Positions 46,606-55,879 are shown, numbered from the stretch's first letter. The stretch is 64,000 bases of DNA from Sinorhizobium meliloti (GCF_035610345.1 NZ_CP141214.1:776230-840229), one strand, 5' to 3'. Notes: a model not told the origin generated them from the letters alone. Numbers and translations: made by a program.

Positions 46606-48955
46606 CGTGAAGGCGCCAACCGTGGCCATTCCGTTTCACAAGCTGCTTAAGGTTGTAGCGATAGTGGACGGAGCCAACGCGCAGACTAGAGAGCTTCTTG
46701 ATCAAATCGCTTCCGAGAGATTTGATGTTGAACTTCGCGACAGCTTCGACGGTGATGTGTCCGAGGACGCGTCCGTCGGAGCCTATATCGGCTCGGTCGA
46801 GAATGGGCGAATTGAGGACGCTCGCAACTTCGTTCGAGCTGTCAGGAAGCAGGGCTTCCGCACACCGCTCTGGGCGCTTGCCGACTTGCGGGGCACCGCC
46901 GACATCCAAGCAGCCGAGATGGCGGGGGAGGTGGACGGCTTTGTTTATCTTGGGCAGCAAACACCCGCCTTTTACGCCAAACAGATCATCTCCAGCCTGG
47001 TCAATTACGGCAAGACACTGCTGCCCCCGTTCTTTGGCGGCCTCATGGCCTATGATGGAGAAGCGAACATAGCCTTCGATTGTCCCGGCCACCAAGGTGG
47101 CCAGTTCTACCGCAAGTCGGCAACCGGGCAACTCTTTTTCAAGTACTTCGGGGAAAGCATCTTTCGCAACGACCTCTGCAATGCGGACGTCGACTTGGGA
47201 GATCTGCTCATCCATGAAGGTCCGGCGGTCGAGGCCCAGAAGAACGCGGCCAAGATCTTCGGCGCGGACCGGACCTACTTCATCCTGAACGGCACCAGTA
47301 CGTCCAACAAGGTCGTCACCAACGCTGTCCTGCGGGCAGGGGACCTCGTGCTCTTCGACCGCAACAATCATAAGTCGCTGCACCAGGGAGCGCTCGTCCA
47401 GGCTGGAGCGATACCCGTATATCTACCAACCTCCCGCAACCCCTTCGGCATGATCGGTGCTGTGGACTGGGATGCGTGGGATGAAGCCGAGTTGCGCGAC
47501 CGTATCGCGAACCATCCTCTGTTAGAGAACAAGGAAAGAGCCAAGGCGGAGAGGCCATTCCGCCTCGCCTGCATTCAGCTCGCTACCTATGACGGCACGG
47601 TCTACAACGTCCGCAAGGTCATGGAGAAGATCGGGCACTTATGCGATTACGTGCTCTGGGATGAGGCCTGGATCGGTTACAACGCATTTCATCCGCTGTT
47701 CAGGGACCACAGCCCGATGCGGCTCGAGGCGCTCGGGCCGGATATGCCTGGGCTCTTTTCCACCCAGTCGGTCCACAAGCAGGGTGCAGGCTTTTCACAA
47801 GCCTCGCAGATACACAAGCGCGACGAGCACATCCGAGGCGAACGCCGCTTCATCGAGCATAAGCGGTTCAACGAGTCCCTGTTGATGCATGTCTCGACAT
47901 CGCCCTTCTATCCACTGTTCGCATCCTTGGACGTGAATGCAAAGATACATGAGGGCAAGGCAGGTGAGGCACTCTGGGACCGCTGCATCGATCTGGGAAT
48001 CGAAGCGCGCAAGAAGTTCCGCGAGTTCGTTCGCCACTACGAGTCTACTGGCAATGATCCCGAAGAGCGTTGGTTCTTCGATCCCTTTGTGCCGGATGTG
48101 GTCACCATATCCGCATCGGAGCACACTCAGGATGTTGTCGATGCCCGCTGGGAGGACCTTCCGACCGCGTTGCTCAAACGGGAGCAGCAATGCTGGCGCT
48201 TTAAACCGGAGGCCGCATGGCACGGTTTTTCGGGCTATTCAGACGAATATGTGATGGTGGATCCCAACAAGCTTACGTTGCTGACGCCAGGCATCGACCG
48301 CAAGACAGGCCACTATCGCGATTTTGGCATTCCCGCGACCGTCGTCGCGAACTATCTGCGCGAGCAGCGTGTGGTTCCTGAGAAATGCGACCTCAACAGC
48401 TTGCTGTTCCTACTGACCCCGGCGGAAGACGAGAGCAAGATCAACACTCTCATCGCCAAATTGGTAAAGTTCAAGAACCTCTGGGACCGGGATGCCTCTC
48501 TCGCAGAAGTCCTGCCGACCGTCACTGCGTCAAACAGGGAGCGCTACTCCGGCTATACGCTGCGTCAGGTCTGCGCCGAAATGCATGGATTCTATCGGCA
48601 GGCCGGCGTCAAGGAGCTGCAACGCCTCTGCTTCCGAGCGGAAAGTTTCCCCGAGCCTGCAATGTCCCCGAAACGGGCCTATGAGGCTTTGGTTGCAAAT
48701 GACGTGGACTATATTCCTCTCGAGGAAGCCGCTGGCCGTATCTCCGCCACTCTCGCACTCATCTATCCCCCCGGGATCGGGGTAATCGTACCTGGAGAGC
48801 GGTGGGACGATCGGGCAAAGCCGATGCGCGACTATTTCCTGGCGTTTCAAGAATCATTCAACCGCTTTCCTGGCTTCAACTACGAGGTCCAGGGAGTTTT
48901 TCAGGAACGCGTCGACGGGCAGATCAAGTTCTACACATACACCGTTCGCGAATGA
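46592..48955 (+). CDS. speF: Ornithine decarboxylase (SpeF-like)
   Basis: 787-residue PLP decarboxylase converting ornithine to putrescine. N-terminal wing domain, then PGHQGGQFYRKSATGQLFF, WDEAWIGYNAFHPLF and the lysine motif STQSVHKQGAGFSQASQIHKRD, which closely resembles the inducible SpeF/SpeC pattern. ATG 46592, 6 bp after GGAGG, is preferred over the in-frame GTG 46589. It overlaps the previous decarboxylase and the antiporter gene (ATGA). Two decarboxylases in tandem with an antiporter point to polyamine production and proton consumption. Confidence 0.88.
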   Translation: MIPRDVKAPTVAIPFHKLLKVVAIVDGANAQTRELLDQIASERFDVELRDSFDGDVSEDASVGAYIGSVENGRIEDARNFVRAVRKQGFRTPLWALADLRGTADIQAAEMAGEVDGFVYLGQQTPAFYAKQIISSLVNYGKTLLPPFFGGLMAYDGEANIAFDCPGHQGGQFYRKSATGQLFFKYFGESIFRNDLCNADVDLGDLLIHEGPAVEAQKNAAKIFGADRTYFILNGTSTSNKVVTNAVLRAGDLVLFDRNNHKSLHQGALVQAGAIPVYLPTSRNPFGMIGAVDWDAWDEAELRDRIANHPLLENKERAKAERPFRLACIQLATYDGTVYNVRKVMEKIGHLCDYVLWDEAWIGYNAFHPLFRDHSPMRLEALGPDMPGLFSTQSVHKQGAGFSQASQIHKRDEHIRGERRFIEHKRFNESLLMHVSTSPFYPLFASLDVNAKIHEGKAGEALWDRCIDLGIEARKKFREFVRHYESTGNDPEERWFFDPFVPDVVTISASEHTQDVVDARWEDLPTALLKREQQCWRFKPEAAWHGFSGYSDEYVMVDPNKLTLLTPGIDRKTGHYRDFGIPATVVANYLREQRVVPEKCDLNSLLFLLTPAEDESKINTLIAKLVKFKNLWDRDASLAEVLPTVTASNRERYSGYTLRQVCAEMHGFYRQAGVKELQRLCFRAESFPEPAMSPKRAYEALVANDVDYIPLEEAAGRISATLALIYPPGIGVIVPGERWDDRAKPMRDYFLAFQESFNRFPGFNYEVQGVFQERVDGQIKFYTYTVRE

Positions 48956-50343
48956 CTGCCTCGCACAAGGGGAGTACCGAGGCCGTGTCTGAAAATTCAA
49001 TCAGTGTCGTTGCTGCAGCGGCCGCGCCCAAGAAGATGAACCTGATGCAGCTCACGTTTATTGTTGCCGTGAACATGATGGGCTCAGGCATAATCATGCT
49101 GCCAGCAAACATGGCGCAGATCGGTGCCATATCCCTTCTGTCATGGCTGGTGACGGCGATCGGATCTATGGCAATCGCCTTTGGCTTCGCTCAAGCGGGT
49201 CTCTTCAATCAGCGTCCGGGCGGAATGTCGGCCTATGCCGAGGATGCTTACGGTAGGCCGGGATACTTCCTGGTATTCTTTCTCTATTTTCTGTCTCTGG
49301 CGATAGGCAACGTTGCGATCGGCATCTCGGCCGTCGGGTATCTTGCCGGTTTCTTCCCATGGCTGACCTCGACCCCCGTCATGACTTGCATAGGCTTGAT
49401 CGCTCTGCTCTGGTTGACGACGGTCGCCAACTTTGCGGGACCGCGGATAACGGGCCGCATCGGATCGGTCACTGTTTGGGGCGTTATAATACCGGTCGGA
49501 CTAATTTCGATCATCGGTTGGCTGTGGTTTAGTTCGCAAATTTTTACGGATGCATGGAATCCAAAAGGTTTGACGCTTGGGCAAGGAATGGGCTCGAGCA
49601 TTTCGCTGACGCTATGGGCCTTCCTAGGGATGGAATCGGCCGCGCAGAACTCCAATGCAGTCGAGAACCCCAAGAGGGATGTGCCTCTTGCCTGCATGTT
49701 CGGGACGCTAGGAGCAGCGGTGATCTACGTCCTGTCCACGACCGTGATTCAGGGGATCGTGCCGAATGCCGATCTTGCCGCCTCCACGGGCCCGTTCGCC
49801 CTTGCCTACGCCACAATGTTCAGTCCAGCGATCGGCTCGGCTATCATGGCTCTCGCGGTGCTCGCCTGTTTAGGATCGCTGCTGGGATGGCAGTTCACTA
49901 TCGCCCAGACCGCGAAGGCCGCCGCCGACGAGCGCATGTTCCCGGCCCTGTTCTCGCGAGTGAACCATGCAGGGGCGCCCGTCACTGGCATGATCGTGAT
50001 GGGTATCGTTCAGACCTTATTGGCACTGATGACGATTTCGCCGACGCTGAACGAGCAATTTGCCTCACTTGTGAACCTTGCTGTCGTTACAAACGTGCTG
50101 CCCTACATCATTTCCCTTTCCGCGCTCTTCGTCATGATGAAGGCGGCCGGGGTTCCCGAGGGCAAGTACCGTTTGAACGCGGCCATCGCTATGGTGGGGA
50201 TGCTTTATAGCGTCTTTGCGATTTACGCATCCGGCAAGGATGCTGTGATGGGCGGCATGCTCGTGACTGGTATAGCCTTTATCATTTACGGCCTCATTGC
50301 GCCTCGGTTCATAAGCAAGCAAGAGACGTTGCGGACGGTTTGA
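48952..50343 (+). CDS. potE: Putrescine:ornithine antiporter (PotE-like)
   Basis: 463-residue APC-family antiporter. Very close to PotE in recalled sequence: KMNLMQLTFIVAVNMMGSGIIMLP near the start (in part), RPGGMSAYAEDAYG, TTVANFAGPRITGRIGS, WAFLGMESAAQNSN and LLGWQFTIAQTAKAAADE. About 12 helices. It would import ornithine and export putrescine, keeping the decarboxylase supplied. ATG 48952 overlaps the speF stop (ATGA), so the start and coupling are clear. A longer in-frame start upstream is a shadow inside speF. Confidence 0.92.
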   Translation: MTASHKGSTEAVSENSISVVAAAAAPKKMNLMQLTFIVAVNMMGSGIIMLPANMAQIGAISLLSWLVTAIGSMAIAFGFAQAGLFNQRPGGMSAYAEDAYGRPGYFLVFFLYFLSLAIGNVAIGISAVGYLAGFFPWLTSTPVMTCIGLIALLWLTTVANFAGPRITGRIGSVTVWGVIIPVGLISIIGWLWFSSQIFTDAWNPKGLTLGQGMGSSISLTLWAFLGMESAAQNSNAVENPKRDVPLACMFGTLGAAVIYVLSTTVIQGIVPNADLAASTGPFALAYATMFSPAIGSAIMALAVLACLGSLLGWQFTIAQTAKAAADERMFPALFSRVNHAGAPVTGMIVMGIVQTLLALMTISPTLNEQFASLVNLAVVTNVLPYIISLSALFVMMKAAGVPEGKYRLNAAIAMVGMLYSVFAIYASGKDAVMGGMLVTGIAFIIYGLIAPRFISKQETLRTV

Positions 50344-50369
50344 TGATTGGCAATTCGGGAGGGAGAACT

Positions 50370-51311
50370 ATGCAAAACGCACCCGATCGGTGGCGCCATC
50401 CGGGCAGGCGATCCATTGCTGGTGGGCTTGCCATGTGTGCTGTCGCTGCAGCCTCTTGGACGTCGGCCGAAGCGCAGACGCTGGAGCGCATCCGCAGCGC
50501 CGGAACGATTAAGCTTGGATACGAGACGGATGCGCGACCTTTCTCCTTCGAAAGTGAGCCCGGTGAAGTCGTCGGCTATGCCGTCGCACTCTGTACGGAA
50601 ATCGTTGATCAGGTTAAATCCGAGCTAGGGCTTGTGGATCTTGCGGTAGAATGGCTCCCACAGGACACGGGGCTGGGCATTCAGGCCGTGCGAGAGGGTT
50701 CAATAGACTTGCTCTGCGGCGCAGAGCCCGTCACGTTGAACCACAGAAAGGACGTTTCCTTCTCCATCGCTATCTTTCCAAGTGGGACGGGAGCGGTCGT
50801 GAGCGCCAATTCCCCCGTTGCCCTGCGGGAAGTACTCACAAAGGGCCAACCTTCGGATCGGCCTATCTGGCGCGGGTCCCCCGCGCGGACGGTACTTGAG
50901 GAAAAAACGTTCTCCTCCATCGCCGGCACGACCAGTGAAACCTGGCTGGCGGAGCGCGTTAAGACGTTCCAGCTCTCCGCGAGCGTGTCGCCCGTCGAAA
51001 ACTACAAGCAAGGCATCGAAAGGATACTAGCCGGAAACTCCGACGTTCTCTTCGGTGACCTGCCGCTTCTTCTCGACGCCGCTACTCGCAGTGAAGGCTC
51101 AGGAAACCTGATCGTGCTGGACCGCCATTTCACCTACGAGCCGATTGCACTGGCACTCGCCCGCGGTGACGAGGATTTTCGTCTCGTTGTCGACAGCTCG
51201 TTGAGCGAGACGTTCCGATCTGAGGATTTTCGTGAGTTCTTCACCCAATGGTTCGGCCCGCCCGACGAAACCATTGTCACTTTCTTTCGGCAGACAACAT
51301 TGCCTGAATAA
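50370..51311 (+). CDS. Orphan amino-acid-type solute-binding protein
   Basis: 313-residue family 3 extracellular solute-binding protein. The leader contains RRSIAGGLAMCAVAAASWTSAEAQT (in part; possible Tat or Sec export) and the mature part starts LERIRSAGTIKLGYETDARPFSF, typical of ABC amino-acid receptors. No permease or ATPase is nearby. It could instead serve as a receptor or feed another transporter. ATG 50370 follows GGGAGGGAG at 5 bp, so I prefer it to ATG 50343. It is the last gene of the decarboxylase operon and may sense arginine, ornithine or polyamines (inference). Confidence 0.82.
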   Translation: MQNAPDRWRHPGRRSIAGGLAMCAVAAASWTSAEAQTLERIRSAGTIKLGYETDARPFSFESEPGEVVGYAVALCTEIVDQVKSELGLVDLAVEWLPQDTGLGIQAVREGSIDLLCGAEPVTLNHRKDVSFSIAIFPSGTGAVVSANSPVALREVLTKGQPSDRPIWRGSPARTVLEEKTFSSIAGTTSETWLAERVKTFQLSASVSPVENYKQGIERILAGNSDVLFGDLPLLLDAATRSEGSGNLIVLDRHFTYEPIALALARGDEDFRLVVDSSLSETFRSEDFREFFTQWFGPPDETIVTFFRQTTLPE

Positions 51312-51344
51312 TACCGGCGGATTGTAGCTCGCTCAATATAGCTC

Positions 51345-51382
51345 CAACAGGGCTTGCCTGAAGGCGTGCGTTCGCCCTGTTG
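51345..51382. terminator. Hairpin between convergent genes
   Basis: CAACAGGGC (51345-51353) and GCCCTGTTG (51374-51382) are exact inverse complements, with a smaller GCCTGAAGGC hairpin inside. It follows the binding-protein stop and precedes the DUF2950 stop, so it may terminate both. No long U-run is present. Confidence 0.5.
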
Positions 51383-51465
51383 AATTCCTGCAGTTGGTGC
51401 GTGAGACCGCCGAGAAGGAATGCACCTCCCAGCTTGAACAGGATGCTAGTGACGTGCCTTCTTCC

Positions 51466-52416
51466 CTAATCAGTGACTACGCTCCATTTGTCATCCGGGT
51501 CGAAACGGTCGATGAATGGTACGATTGCCTCGGTGCTCGGACCGAGATCCCGTTCGTAGACGATGCCCTGTTGATTGATGACGAAGGTCTTGACCCCGGT
51601 TTCGGCATAGGTGACAGGCCAGGTGATCAGCGCGAAGCCAGCGATCATGTTCCCGTTGATGGTATAATCGTATTTGCCGCCGGCGATATTGTCGCCTTGT
51701 GAGGTCAGGATGCGGAACCGGTAACCGAAATAGCCTTCTCCAGCCCTTGCTTTTTCCAGAGCGGCGTCGCTGATAGCGTCACCGACCGGGCTTTCGCCAT
51801 CCCCCTGGTCTGCCGGCCAGTAGAGTCCATCCGTCTGGCCTGGGCTGCTGAGCAGCTTCTGGGCGTATTCGAAAACCCCGTCCGCATCGCGGTCCTGCAA
51901 TACATAGTCCTTCTGCGCCTCGACATAGGCGCGCGCGGTCTCGATCGCCTCCAGCTCGTTCTCGCCAACGCGGCGGTTAACGATCTCCTCGAGCCCGACA
52001 TAGGTGTCGAAGGCCCATCTGCCGCCCTCGTCCTTGGCGATCGGAAACGGCAGTGGCCAAAGCCTGTCGCCGATGACGATGATCTTTCGATTGTCGAGAT
52101 CGCGCACGAGAATGTTGCGGGCCGCACCCTCGCGAATGAGACTGAAGGTCTCCATCGCCCCTTCGCCCGCTTTCAGTTGTGTGGCGTTCAGCCCCAGAAG
52201 TCGTGCCAGACCGTCGAAATCATTGGCGGCAAGGGCCGACTTGAAGGCTTCCACCGCGTTCGCCGGATCGTCAAACGCCGGCGGCTCTCCCGCAGCGGCA
52301 TAGTCGTAGATGCTTGCTGGTCCCTCTGTCTGCGCGAGAGCAGCATCGATCGGGGCGAGGAGGGGAGCAAGCGAAATCGCCGATCCCAGGAGAAGTGTGT
52401 GCAATAGCTTGATCAT
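51466..52416 (-). CDS. Exported DUF2950-family protein
   Basis: 316-residue exported protein. Signal peptide LLHTLLLGSAISLAPLLAPIDAALAQ, then family segments such as AFDDPANAVEAFKSALAANDFDGL, RDADGVFEYAQKLLSSPGQTDGLYW and FALITWPVTYAETGVKTFVINQQG. DUF2950 function is unknown; it is regularly coupled with DUF3300 proteins. ATG 52416 follows AGGCAGGA. It is the last gene of a three-gene minus-strand set. An open-frame extension upstream runs into the GC-rich end of DUF3300 and is not meaningful. Confidence 0.82.
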   Translation of the reverse strand: MIKLLHTLLLGSAISLAPLLAPIDAALAQTEGPASIYDYAAAGEPPAFDDPANAVEAFKSALAANDFDGLARLLGLNATQLKAGEGAMETFSLIREGAARNILVRDLDNRKIIVIGDRLWPLPFPIAKDEGGRWAFDTYVGLEEIVNRRVGENELEAIETARAYVEAQKDYVLQDRDADGVFEYAQKLLSSPGQTDGLYWPADQGDGESPVGDAISDAALEKARAGEGYFGYRFRILTSQGDNIAGGKYDYTINGNMIAGFALITWPVTYAETGVKTFVINQQGIVYERDLGPSTEAIVPFIDRFDPDDKWSVVTD

Positions 52417-52438
52417 GGTCCTGCCTCTCGCAGCCCGC

Positions 52439-53839
52439 TCAACGTCTGCCGCCGCCGCGGCCGCCACCGCCGCGACCACCGCCGCGTCCGCCGCCCCCCA
52501 TCGGCGGCCTGCCGCCGCCGCGGCTGATCTGCGGCCGCCCGCCGCCACGTTGCCCGCCGCCCATACTGTGGCCGCCGCGCCGCGAGGCAGATACCTCTCG
52601 CCGTCCGGAGTTGACGTTGCCGAGCCCGGACGGTTTCTTCGGCCTGTTCTGCGCCTTCGAGGCCATCTTCTTCTTGCCTGCCGGCCGGTTGGCGGAGGAT
52701 TTCTTGCCCTTGGGGCGGTTGGCTCCGGGTTTCGCGCCGCTGGATTTTACCTTTGCCACCGCCTGTCCGCTGCCGGCCCGTGCGGCGGGTCGCGCCGCGG
52801 CGTCCCGTCTCGGTTGCGCCTTCAGGCCGTCGAGCGTGCTCTTGCGCACGTCCTTGAGCTGGCCCCCGCCGCCGCCTGAGCGTGCCTGCGGCCGCTCGCG
52901 ATTGATCTCCGCGGCGCGGTTGCGCAGGTTGTTGTCACCCTTGGCCTTGATGTTGTTCTTGATGTTCGTCCGGTCGAATTTCTGGAGCTGGTCGCGGTCG
53001 AAGCTGAGCTTGCTGCGGTCGACATTCTTCCAGTCGATGTCGTTCCAATTGACCTTGCCGTCGAAGTCGATGTTGTTGAAACACTTGTTGCAGTCGACAT
53101 CGATGTCGCCGCCCCAGTCGCCGCCCCAGACCCCCCAGTCGTCCCAGTCGACGATGGCGCCGAAGACCGCGCCGGTGACGGCGCCTGCAAAAAAGGCCGC
53201 GCCCGGATAATAATAGGAGGGATAGGGGTCGTCATAATAGTCGATCGGAGCCGGCGCGTAATCCGCCTCGTAGAGCATCTCCGGCGGATACTGCGGCACA
53301 TAGATGGTCTCGGGGCTCGCCGACTGGATGATGATGTTGTCTCCCTCCTCGACCACCTTCATCTTGTCGTCCGTCTTGATAATATCCTTGGCGACCGCCT
53401 CGTCGCGCAACTGCTGGATGGCGATCAGCACGTCCTTCTGCTGATTGGCGATCGCCTCGCCGAAGGTCTGCGTCCATTCGAGATCTTCACTCATCATCTC
53501 GATGATCTCGGGATAGTTCAGCAGTGAAATGACGCTGCCGTCCCAGTCTTCCTTCGGCTTCAGGTTGGGGCTTTTCTTGCGCTTCTCGAGAAACCGCTCC
53601 GCCTCTACAATCTGCAAGGGATAGAGCGACACGGCAGAAACCAGCGCGACCAGTTCGTCCGGATAGAGCGCAATCCGCGCCACCAGGACCTCCAGTTCGT
53701 CGTCACTCAACGGCTCCGGGGTTGATGTCGTAGTATCAGTTGCAGCTTTTGACGGTTCTTGTGCGAGTGAGGCGTCGATTTGCATCGACAGCATGAGCGT
53801 TAGGGCGCTCGCGAGTGCAAAGGTGGTGCCTTTGATCAT
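52439..53839 (-). CDS. Exported DUF3300-family protein with Gly/Arg-rich C-terminus
   Basis: 466-residue exported protein. A leader (FALASALTLMLSMQIDASLAQ) precedes the DUF3300 domain (DELEVLVARIALYPDELVALVSAVSLYP, and YVPQYPPEMLY near 180, listed in part). A middle section is Asp/Trp-rich (DWDDWGVWGGDWGGD) and the tail is very rich in Lys/Pro then RGG-type repeats (GGRGGGRGGGG). Function is unknown. The C-terminal RGG region would be basic and perhaps nucleic-acid or envelope-binding, which is inference. It precedes DUF2950 by 22 bp. Confidence 0.85.
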   Translation of the reverse strand: MIKGTTFALASALTLMLSMQIDASLAQEPSKAATDTTTSTPEPLSDDELEVLVARIALYPDELVALVSAVSLYPLQIVEAERFLEKRKKSPNLKPKEDWDGSVISLLNYPEIIEMMSEDLEWTQTFGEAIANQQKDVLIAIQQLRDEAVAKDIIKTDDKMKVVEEGDNIIIQSASPETIYVPQYPPEMLYEADYAPAPIDYYDDPYPSYYYPGAAFFAGAVTGAVFGAIVDWDDWGVWGGDWGGDIDVDCNKCFNNIDFDGKVNWNDIDWKNVDRSKLSFDRDQLQKFDRTNIKNNIKAKGDNNLRNRAAEINRERPQARSGGGGGQLKDVRKSTLDGLKAQPRRDAAARPAARAGSGQAVAKVKSSGAKPGANRPKGKKSSANRPAGKKKMASKAQNRPKKPSGLGNVNSGRREVSASRRGGHSMGGGQRGGGRPQISRGGGRPPMGGGGRGGGRGGGGRGGGRR

Positions 53840-53954
53840 GTTTTCGCCTCCCGGACGCGGGCCCTTCCGCGATTATCAAGATCGCGCTGACGTCAAGATG
53901 TCCCCGGTCTCGGCATCGACTGTCCCCACGCCTATTGCATGCAACTGCACTAGG

Positions 53955-54212
53955 TTACGGGCGAACGGTGCTTGTTGTCGGTGCGCGCGTTGCCGGTGCA
54001 GGCTTTGGCACTGAGCCGGTAGCCGCCGGAGGCCGTTCCTGTGCTGCCCTCCGCTTGAGGAGGTAAGTATTAATGGGTTGCCGTTTCCCGTCGATCTGAC
54101 GCTGGTTGATGTCGACGCCTTCATAATACTCATCTGCAGGCGCTGGCACTGCGGCGCCCAGGATCAAACAGAAGGCCACCATCATCGCCCGACTAATTGG
54201 AATCTTGCTCAT
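53955..54212 (-). CDS. Small exported protein, first gene of the DUF3300 set
   Basis: 85-residue protein with a signal peptide (MMVAFCLILGAAVPAPADEYY) and a proline/threonine-rich tail (PATRAPTTSTVRP). No family recognised. ATG 54212 follows AGGAAGGA at about 9 bp, supporting it as real. An FNR-type box lies 63-76 bp upstream at a spacing that suits activation. It is followed by DUF3300 after 115 bp and then DUF2950, probably one operon. Confidence 0.7.
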   Translation of the reverse strand: MSKIPISRAMMVAFCLILGAAVPAPADEYYEGVDINQRQIDGKRQPINTYLLKRRAAQERPPAATGSVPKPAPATRAPTTSTVRP

Positions 54213-54274
54213 TTTCGTGATTCCTTCCTGCGATTGGCGCAGCGCATTTTTAATTAGAGTCGAACGGCAAGTCG

Positions 54275-54288
54275 TTGATCGCGATCAA
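54275..54288. promoter_or_regulatory. FNR/FixK-type box upstream of the small exported protein
   Basis: TTGATCGCGATCAA, a perfect TTGAT-N4-ATCAA match and fully palindromic. For the leftward gene a start 41.5 bp away falls near 54240; the minus-strand TAAAAA (54252-54247) sits at -10. The leader would be about 28 nt. It could in principle act in both directions, but arcA lies 325 bp away. Confidence 0.75.
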
Positions 54289-54360
54289 GAACGAAAAAAA
54301 TCCACCGCACTGCTGGCTCGGGCGACGACCGTGCGCATGGTTGATCCCGCGGGGGAAGTT

Positions 54361-54383
54361 ACAATTGTAGGAACAATTGTTCC
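54361..54383. promoter_or_regulatory. Palindrome with tandem ACAATTGT motifs upstream of arcA
   Basis: ACAATTGT occurs at 54361-54368 and again at 54373-54380; the second is the core of a perfect 14-bp palindrome GGAACAATTGTTCC (54370-54383). It overlaps the FNR-like box at 54377-54390. The symmetry suggests a second regulator site competing or cooperating with FixK/FNR. Confidence 0.5.
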
Positions 54384-54390
54384 TGATCAA
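54377..54390. promoter_or_regulatory. FNR/FixK-like box upstream of arcA
   Basis: TTGTTCCTGATCAA matches TTGAT-N4-ATCAA in 9 of 10 fixed positions. A start 41.5 bp beyond its centre falls near 54425, and TATTCT (54413-54418) is at the -10 position. This predicts an unusually long leader of about 188 nt before arcA. Confidence 0.65.
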
Positions 54391-54612
54391 TGCCGTCCGG
54401 TGCGCAAAGAATTATTCTGTTTCGCCAGGAAATACAGACGTGGGCTATCCGCGGCCTTGAGAACTGTTTTGGCTCCGGCCATGCAGGGCGCGGGAGCTCA
54501 AATGAGAAGCCTAGTTTCGCAAGCGCCGGGATGACCGTCCGGCCGGACTTTCGTCAAATGCGACCAACGCACGTCAAGTCTCAAAGACCGATGTCGCCAA
54601 AGGAGATGGCCA

Positions 54613-55842
54613 ATGCGCACTGTCGGTGTCCATTCGGAAGTCGGCAAGCTTAGGACGGTGATGGTCTGCGGGCCGTCCTTGGCTCATCAACGACTGACCC
54701 CGGGCAATTGTCACGACCTGCTGTTCGACGACGTCGTCTGGGTGCATGAGGCGCAGAAGGACCACTACGATTTCGTCCTGAAAATGCAGGAAAGAGGGGT
54801 GGAGGTCCTGGAGTTGCACGACCTGCTGACCGACACTCTCATGGATGCCGAAGCGCGCCAGTTCGTGCTTGATCGCCGGGCCACCCCGAATGTCATGGGA
54901 TCCCAGATCGCCGAGCTTATGCGTCCTTGGATGGAGGAAATGGATGCCAGGCGGCTGGCTGCCTTCCTAATCGGTGGAATCTCGATTGCAGACCTTCCGG
55001 AAGGACAGGGCAAGGCTCTCATGGCATCTGCCTTCCACTCCACCGAGTTCGTCCTCCCTCCTATACCAAACACATTGTTTCAGCGCGATCCGTCCTGCTG
55101 GATCTATAACGGAGTAACGTGCAACCCAATGTTCTGGCCCGCACGGCGCGCGGAAACCCTGGTTCAAAGGGCGGTGTACAAGTTTCATCCATCCTTCAAG
55201 GACGCGGCCTTCGACATTTGGTGGGGCGACTCCGACGAGCAGTTTGCAAATGCCACGATCGAAGGCGGTGACGTCATGCCTATCGGCAACGGTATCCTGC
55301 TGGTGGGAATGGGTGAGCGGACCACCTACCAGGCGGTGGGCCAGGTTGCCAAGGCGTTGTTCAAGGCAGGCGCCGCTACTCGCGTCATCGGTTGCCTGAT
55401 GCCGAAGAGCCGGGCAGCGATGCACCTCGATACCGTATTCACATTCTGCGATCGCGACGTGGTGACGCTCTTCGCAGACGTTGTAGATCAGATCCGTTGT
55501 TACAGCCTTTTCCCTCTCGACGACCAGGGAAACTTCGAGGTGCTGCAGGAAAGTCGCCCCATGCTCGAAGTCGTCAGCGAAGCATTGGGCATCGACAAAC
55601 TTCGAACCATCGCCACCGGTGGAAACGCCTATGAGGCGGAACGTGAACAGTGGGACGACGGAAACAACGTCGTTGCCCTTGAACCGGGCGTTGTCGTTGC
55701 CTACGACCGGAACACGTATACCAACACCCTTCTGCGCAAGGCAGGCATCGAGGTCATCACAATCCGCGGCGCCGAATTGGGCCGAGGACGCGGGGGCAGT
55801 CACTGCATGACGTGTCCGATCTGGCGAGAGCCGGCCGACTGA
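54613..55842 (+). CDS. arcA: Arginine deiminase
   Basis: 409-residue enzyme hydrolysing arginine to citrulline and ammonia, first step of the deiminase pathway. The N-terminus [18 protein letters not shown], the [12 protein letters not shown]sp/Arg segment and the catalytic Cys 398 in SHCMTCP are all present, so the enzyme is expected to be active. Length is normal (about 410). ATG 54613 follows AAAGGAGA. It heads arcABC, whose gaps are 37 bp and 2 bp. Probably controlled by the FNR-like box about 230 bp upstream. Confidence 0.96.
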   Translation: MRTVGVHSEVGKLRTVMVCGPSLAHQRLTPGNCHDLLFDDVVWVHEAQKDHYDFVLKMQERGVEVLELHDLLTDTLMDAEARQFVLDRRATPNVMGSQIAELMRPWMEEMDARRLAAFLIGGISIADLPEGQGKALMASAFHSTEFVLPPIPNTLFQRDPSCWIYNGVTCNPMFWPARRAETLVQRAVYKFHPSFKDAAFDIWWGDSDEQFANATIEGGDVMPIGNGILLVGMGERTTYQAVGQVAKALFKAGAATRVIGCLMPKSRAAMHLDTVFTFCDRDVVTLFADVVDQIRCYSLFPLDDQGNFEVLQESRPMLEVVSEALGIDKLRTIATGGNAYEAEREQWDDGNNVVALEPGVVVAYDRNTYTNTLLRKAGIEVITIRGAELGRGRGGSHCMTCPIWREPAD

Positions 55843-55879
55843 ATTTGCAAATGGAATTTCCGCAAATTGGAGCAACACC

